Shown here one piece after another: positions 60,128-64,000 of a stretch of DNA of 64,000 nucleotides; the stretch's first letter is position 1, and each line of letters opens with the position of its first letter. The notes under the pieces were generated by a model that searched no databases, was not told the origin of the DNA, and was given only the letters and a program-made list of their open reading frames with translations. A program made the translations under genes and the position numbers. The DNA is from Paraburkholderia sp. BCC1885 (GTDB taxonomy: Bacteria; Pseudomonadota; Gammaproteobacteria; Burkholderiales; Burkholderiaceae), in contig NZ_CAAJGM010000110.1 of the NCBI RefSeq assembly GCF_900996235.1, positions 62,001 to 126,000 of the forward strand, written 5' to 3'.

Positions 60128-63100
60128 ATGCCGAGTTTCTTTATTAACCGCCCGGTGTTCGCGTGGGTCGTCGCCATTCTGATTTCGCTGTTCGGCATCA
60201 TCTCGGTGCACAGCATGGGCGTCGATTCCTACCCGGACATCGCGCCGCCGCAGGTGACTGTCACTGCAACGTATCCGGGCGCGAGCGCCGATACGATGGA
60301 GTCGACCGTCACCCAGGTGATCGAGCAGCAGCTCACCGGCATCGATAATCTGCTGTACTTCAGTTCGACCTCGAGCTCGAGCGGCCAGACCATCATCACG
60401 CTGACGTTCGCCACCGGCACCAATGCCGACATCGCCCAGGTTCAGGTGCAGAACAAGGTCACGCTGGCGCAGCCGCTGTTGCCAAGCCAGGTGACCCAGC
60501 AGGGCGTGGTGGTGGCCAAGGCGAGCCCGGACATTCTGATGTTCATCGCGCTGCAGTCGGACAATCCGTCCATCGACGGCCCGCGCCTCGCCGACATTCT
60601 CGCCTCGCAGATCCAGCCGGCCGTCGGCCGCGTCACCGGGGTGGGCAACACCACCCTGCTCGGCTCCGAGTACGCCATGCGGATCTGGCTGGACCCGGCC
60701 AAGCTGGAAGGCTACGGCCTGTCCATCACCCAGGTGCTCAACGCCGTGAACTCGCAGAACGCCCAGTTCGCGGCGGGTTCGCTCGGCGCCGACCCGGCGG
60801 TGAACGGCCAGGTGTTCACCGCGACGGTGTCCGGCGACGCGCTGTTCACCACTCGTAAGCAGTTCGAAGATATCGTCGTGCTGTCCAACAGCAACGGTAC
60901 GGTCGTGAAGCTGAGCGATGTGGCGCGCATCACGTTCGGTCCGCAAACCTACGGCGAGAAATCGGTCTTTAACGGCAAGCCGGCCGGGGGTCTCGCGATC
61001 TTCCTGCTGCCGGGTGCGAACGCGCTCTCGGTCGCCAATGCCGTGAAGGCCGAAATGGGCAGCCTTGCCCGCGACCTGCCGGCAGGCGTGACGTGGAATG
61101 TGCCATACGACACCACGCCGTTCATCACCGCATCGATTTCGGACGTGATACACACGCTGGCCGAGGCCATCATCCTCGTGTTCATCGTGATGCTGATCTT
61201 CCTGCAGAACTTCCGCGCCACCATCATTCCGACGCTGGTGATTCCGGTGGCCCTGCTCGGCACCTTCATCGGCTTGTCGGCGCTGCACTACACGCTGAAT
61301 CAGTTGACGCTGTTCGGCATGGTGCTCGCCATCGGGATTGTGGTGGACGACGCGATCGTGGTGATCGAGAACGTCGAGCGGATCATGAGCGAGGATCACA
61401 GCGATCCACGCGAGGCGACCCGCAAGGCGATGGGCCAGATCACCGGCGCTATTGTCGCGATCACGGTGGTGCTCTCGGCGGTGTTCGTGCCGTCGGCGCT
61501 GCAACCGGGCGCCACCGGCATCATCTACTCGCAGTTCGCGCTGACGATTGCGGTGTCGATGTGTTTCTCCGCGTTCCTCGCGTTGTCGTTCACGCCTTCG
61601 CTGTGCGCGGCGATTCTGAAACCTGGCCATCAGGTGAAGAAGAATGCCTTCTTCCGCTGGTTCGACCGCGGTTTCGAAAAGACCACCAACACGTATCTCG
61701 GACACGTGGGCCGCGCTGCACGGCATGCCCCGCGCTGGATGATCTTTTTCGTGCTGGCGGTGGTGCTGACCGGCTTCCTGTACACCAAGGTGCCGACCGG
61801 CTTCGTGCCGGATGAAGACCAGGGCTTCATTCTCGCGCTGATCAACCTGCCGCCGGGTTCGACCCTGCAGCGCACCGACCGCGTGATGGCCGAAGTGAGC
61901 GACAAGCTGAGCAAGAGCCCGATCGGTAACGACATCGTCGGCATCTTCCAGCCGGAAGGCTTCAGCTTCGTCGGGGTCAGCGAAAACGTCGGGATGGCGT
62001 TTATCAAGCTCTCGGATTGGGGCAAGCGCTCGAAGACGGCGATGCAGCTGATTCCGCAGGTCAACCAGATCCTCCACGGCATTCCCGACGCGCAGATCTT
62101 CGCGGTCAACCTGCCGACGATTCGCGGCCTGAGCCAGTTCGGCGGGATCGACATGTATCTGCAGGCGCGTGCGGGTCAATCGCGCCAGGAACTCGCCGAC
62201 GCGCAGAACACCCTGCTCGCGAACGCCAGCAAGAGCCCGGTGCTGTTCGGCATCCGGCCCAACTCGCTGCCCACCGCGCCGCAACTGAAGATCATGGTTG
62301 ACCGCGTGCAGGCGGAATCGATGGGCCTGTCCCTGAGCGACGTCTACGCGACCATCCAGACGGAACTGGCGCCGTTCTACATCGACCAGTTCACCTACGC
62401 GGGCCGCGTCAAGCGCGTGTATGTGGAAGCGGACGCGCCGTACCGCATGAACATCGATTCGTTCAATCGCCTGTTCACGCCAAGCGGCATCGCCAGCGCG
62501 GCAAGCGGCACGGCCAGCACGGCAGGTTCGGCCACCACCACCAGCGGGTATCTGACGCAGGTCGATCCGTCTGTCACCAACTCGGCGATCAGCCCGTACA
62601 ACATGGTGCCGCTCTCCAGCGTGGTGAAGACAAGCTGGGGCATCGGACCGCTGGTGCTGCCGCGCTACAACGGTTACGCCGCAATCGAAATCGTCGGTAA
62701 CTCGGCGGCGGGGTATTCGACGGGCCAGGCGATCCAGACGCTGCAAAGCATCGTCGACCGCGAACTGCCGCCTGGGTTCGCTGCGGACTGGACCGGTCAG
62801 TCGTATCAGGAACTGCTCGCCGGCAGCTCGGCGACGGTGCTGATGATGCTGTCCATCCTCGTGGTGTTCCTGTGTCTCGCGGCGCTGTACGAAAGCTGGT
62901 CGATCCCGGTGGCGGTGCTGCTGGTGGTGCCGTTCGGTCTGCTCGGCATGGTGGCTTTCTGCCTCTGGCGCGGTGTGCCGAACGACATCTACTTCAAGAT
63001 CGGCCTTGTGACCGTGATCGGACTCGCCGCGAAGAACGCGATTCTGATCGTCGAATTCGCGGTGGAGGGACAAGCGAAGGGCATGACGCTGTTCGATGCC

Positions 63101-63382
63101 GTGATGAGCGCGGGCCGTTTGCGTTTGCGGCCGATTCTGATGACGTCGATGGCCTTCATCCTCGGCGTGCTGCCGCTGGTGCTTTCTACCGGCGCGGGCG
63201 CGTCCTCGCGGCATGAGATCGGCACGGGCGTGATCGGCGGCATGCTGTTCGCCACTTTCTTCGGGCTGCTGATGATCCCGGTGTTCTACGTGGTGGTGCG
63301 CCGCGTACTGGGTGACAAGCTCGACGAGGTCTCGCACAAGCTGCCGCATCACGGCGACGACAAGCAAGATGTGCCGACCTGA
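60128..63382 (+). CDS. RND efflux inner-membrane pump (HAE1 family)
   Basis: A 1084-residue pump beginning MPSFFINRPVFAWVVAILIS. Features are SYPDIAPPQVTVTATYPGAS, the TM4 proton-relay GIVVDDAIVVIENVERIM (two adjacent Asp), and the second half PTGFVPDEDQGFILALINLPPGSTLQRT with the final LLMIPVFYVVVRR. HAE1 pumps export drugs, dyes, solvents and sometimes quorum signals. A Ser/Thr/Ala-rich insertion of about 25 residues near residue 790 (ASGTASTAGSATTTSG) is unusual in the porter domain. It starts 10 bases after the fusion protein. Confidence 0.96.
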   Translation: MPSFFINRPVFAWVVAILISLFGIISVHSMGVDSYPDIAPPQVTVTATYPGASADTMESTVTQVIEQQLTGIDNLLYFSSTSSSSGQTIITLTFATGTNADIAQVQVQNKVTLAQPLLPSQVTQQGVVVAKASPDILMFIALQSDNPSIDGPRLADILASQIQPAVGRVTGVGNTTLLGSEYAMRIWLDPAKLEGYGLSITQVLNAVNSQNAQFAAGSLGADPAVNGQVFTATVSGDALFTTRKQFEDIVVLSNSNGTVVKLSDVARITFGPQTYGEKSVFNGKPAGGLAIFLLPGANALSVANAVKAEMGSLARDLPAGVTWNVPYDTTPFITASISDVIHTLAEAIILVFIVMLIFLQNFRATIIPTLVIPVALLGTFIGLSALHYTLNQLTLFGMVLAIGIVVDDAIVVIENVERIMSEDHSDPREATRKAMGQITGAIVAITVVLSAVFVPSALQPGATGIIYSQFALTIAVSMCFSAFLALSFTPSLCAAILKPGHQVKKNAFFRWFDRGFEKTTNTYLGHVGRAARHAPRWMIFFVLAVVLTGFLYTKVPTGFVPDEDQGFILALINLPPGSTLQRTDRVMAEVSDKLSKSPIGNDIVGIFQPEGFSFVGVSENVGMAFIKLSDWGKRSKTAMQLIPQVNQILHGIPDAQIFAVNLPTIRGLSQFGGIDMYLQARAGQSRQELADAQNTLLANASKSPVLFGIRPNSLPTAPQLKIMVDRVQAESMGLSLSDVYATIQTELAPFYIDQFTYAGRVKRVYVEADAPYRMNIDSFNRLFTPSGIASAASGTASTAGSATTTSGYLTQVDPSVTNSAISPYNMVPLSSVVKTSWGIGPLVLPRYNGYAAIEIVGNSAAGYSTGQAIQTLQSIVDRELPPGFAADWTGQSYQELLAGSSATVLMMLSILVVFLCLAALYESWSIPVAVLLVVPFGLLGMVAFCLWRGVPNDIYFKIGLVTVIGLAAKNAILIVEFAVEGQAKGMTLFDAVMSAGRLRLRPILMTSMAFILGVLPLVLSTGAGASSRHEIGTGVIGGMLFATFFGLLMIPVFYVVVRRVLGDKLDEVSHKLPHHGDDKQDVPT

Positions 63383-63457
63383 GCGTCGCGCATCACACGA
63401 CGGAGCCGCCCTTGACCGGGCGGTATCCGTGACCGGCGGCCCGGGGCGGAATGCGAC

Positions 63458-64000
63458 ATGAAACGAACCCGGGCAGACTCACTCAGAACGCGCGACCGGA
63501 TTCTGGACGCGGCCGAGGCGGCGTTCTACGAACACGGCGTCTCGCAAACCTCGCTCGCCGACATCGCCGAACACGCCGGCCTCACGCGCGGCGCGATTTA
63601 TGGGCACTTCCGCAACAAGGGCGAGGTCTTCACCGCCATGGTGGAGCGCACCGTACTGCCGATGGAAATGCTCTTCACCGTCACGGCGGAACCCGATGAA
63701 CCCGACCCGCTCGGGCGCATGGGCGACATCCTGGTGCGTTGCCTGACGAGCGCCGCGACCGAACCGCATAGCCGCCGCGTGTTCGACGTTCTGTTCACAA
63801 AATGCGAATACACGGCCGACATGGGCCGGGTGCTCGACCGTCAACGCAATGCGGCGCGCTATGGCCGCGAACGGATCGAACTGGGCCTGCGCAACGCGGT
63901 GGCGAAAGGCCAGTTGCCGGTCGACCTCGACATCGAGCGCTCCGCGAGCCTCGTGCAAATCTTTCTGAACGGCGCGTTACGCGACTGGCTGCTGGGGCAT
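63458..64000 (+). CDS. TetR/AcrR family regulator of the efflux operon (3' end outside window)
   Basis: The first 181 residues are present and the frame stays open to the last base. The helix-turn-helix is TRDRILDAAEAAFYEHGVSQTSLADIAEHAGLTRGAIYGHFRNKGEVF. The ligand-binding part MLFTVTAEPDEPDPLGRM... and IFLNGALRDWLLGH follows the AcrR/TtgR pattern. It lies 75 bases after the pump gene, with a small hairpin (CCGCCC/GGGCGG, 63406-63423) between. It probably represses the operon via the inverted repeat at 57105. Confidence 0.92.
   Translation, partial: MKRTRADSLRTRDRILDAAEAAFYEHGVSQTSLADIAEHAGLTRGAIYGHFRNKGEVFTAMVERTVLPMEMLFTVTAEPDEPDPLGRMGDILVRCLTSAATEPHSRRVFDVLFTKCEYTADMGRVLDRQRNAARYGRERIELGLRNAVAKGQLPVDLDIERSASLVQIFLNGALRDWLLGH

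Noticed and set aside
59984..63367. A minus-strand open frame of 1127 codons opposite the RND pump
   Set aside because: It is very rich in Arg, His, Gln, Asp and Glu and mirrors the codons of the pump gene. GC-rich coding DNA often leaves the opposite frame open. No family motif or ribosome-binding site is visible.
63406..63423. GC hairpin between the RND pump and TetR genes
   Set aside because: Six-base stem without a T-run on the plus strand; could be chance in GC-rich DNA.
1..64000. CRISPR arrays, insertion sequences, prophage genes, toxin-antitoxin pairs
   Set aside because: I looked for spaced repeats, transposase and integrase motifs and phage structural genes and saw none.

Overview
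The window is a GC-rich chromosomal segment of a Betaproteobacterium, most likely Paraburkholderia or a close Burkholderiales relative. The evidence is codon usage, a LuxR regulator of Burkholderia type, an LpxO-like hydroxylase, a C-P lyase-associated phn transporter block and an HAE1-type RND pump. Genes are dense on both strands. I see one tRNA (Val, GAC), no rRNA, no insertion sequence, no prophage and no CRISPR array.

Layout. 0-7 kb: chemoreceptor end, diguanylate cyclase, NlpC/P60 lipoprotein, small membrane and glycine-rich proteins, and a Rieske-AIF type oxidoreductase. 7-14 kb: a GT9 glycosyltransferase, a YejA-like peptide-binding protein, a rhomboid protease with large extensions, a single-chain dihydroxyacetone kinase and tRNA-Val. 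14-19 kb: exported and outer-membrane proteins, a MazG-type pyrophosphohydrolase, an acyltransferase, a decayed histidine kinase and ppnP. 19-25.5 kb: a signalling island, described below. 26-34 kb: a secreted DUF2252 protein, an NTP_transf_6 and ASCH pair, a phosphonate block (phnM, phnD, phnC, phnE and a hexapeptide acetyltransferase) and a ROK regulator. 34.8-39.6 kb: a polyol/tagatose operon of three SDR dehydrogenases, a GatZ-family protein and a PfkB kinase. 40-47 kb: LpxO-like hydroxylase, MetX-like hydrolase, chemoreceptor, TonB receptor and PepSY protein. 48-52 kb: a ribose-type ABC sugar importer. 52-56.6 kb: an orphan MlaC, a glycine-zipper lipoprotein, a universal stress protein and a LysR/SDR divergent pair. 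57-64 kb: an RND efflux operon followed by a TetR regulator that runs off the window.

The most interesting part is 20.1-25.5 kb. A 7TM sensor kinase and an atypical response regulator, both resembling the Lqs/Phc fatty-acid or ketone quorum-sensing families, bracket a hot-dog thioesterase of the WQGxCRE type. Next comes a LuxR protein with an intact acyl-homoserine-lactone pocket, a small winged-helix protein, and three copies of one lux-box-like motif (CTGTCAnnnTTnnCAGTTA). The arrangement LuxR(+), small regulator(-), paired divergent boxes matches lasR-rsaL-lasI topology, but the place of the signal synthase is a gene-free stretch.

Several other operons carry clear inverted repeats in their promoters: an 18-bp perfect palindrome before the polyol operon, a 20-bp repeat before the sugar importer, a 20-bp repeat before the RND operon, and a shared 11-mer before phnM and phnD. 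All functions here are inferred from reading translations and motifs; no database search was run.
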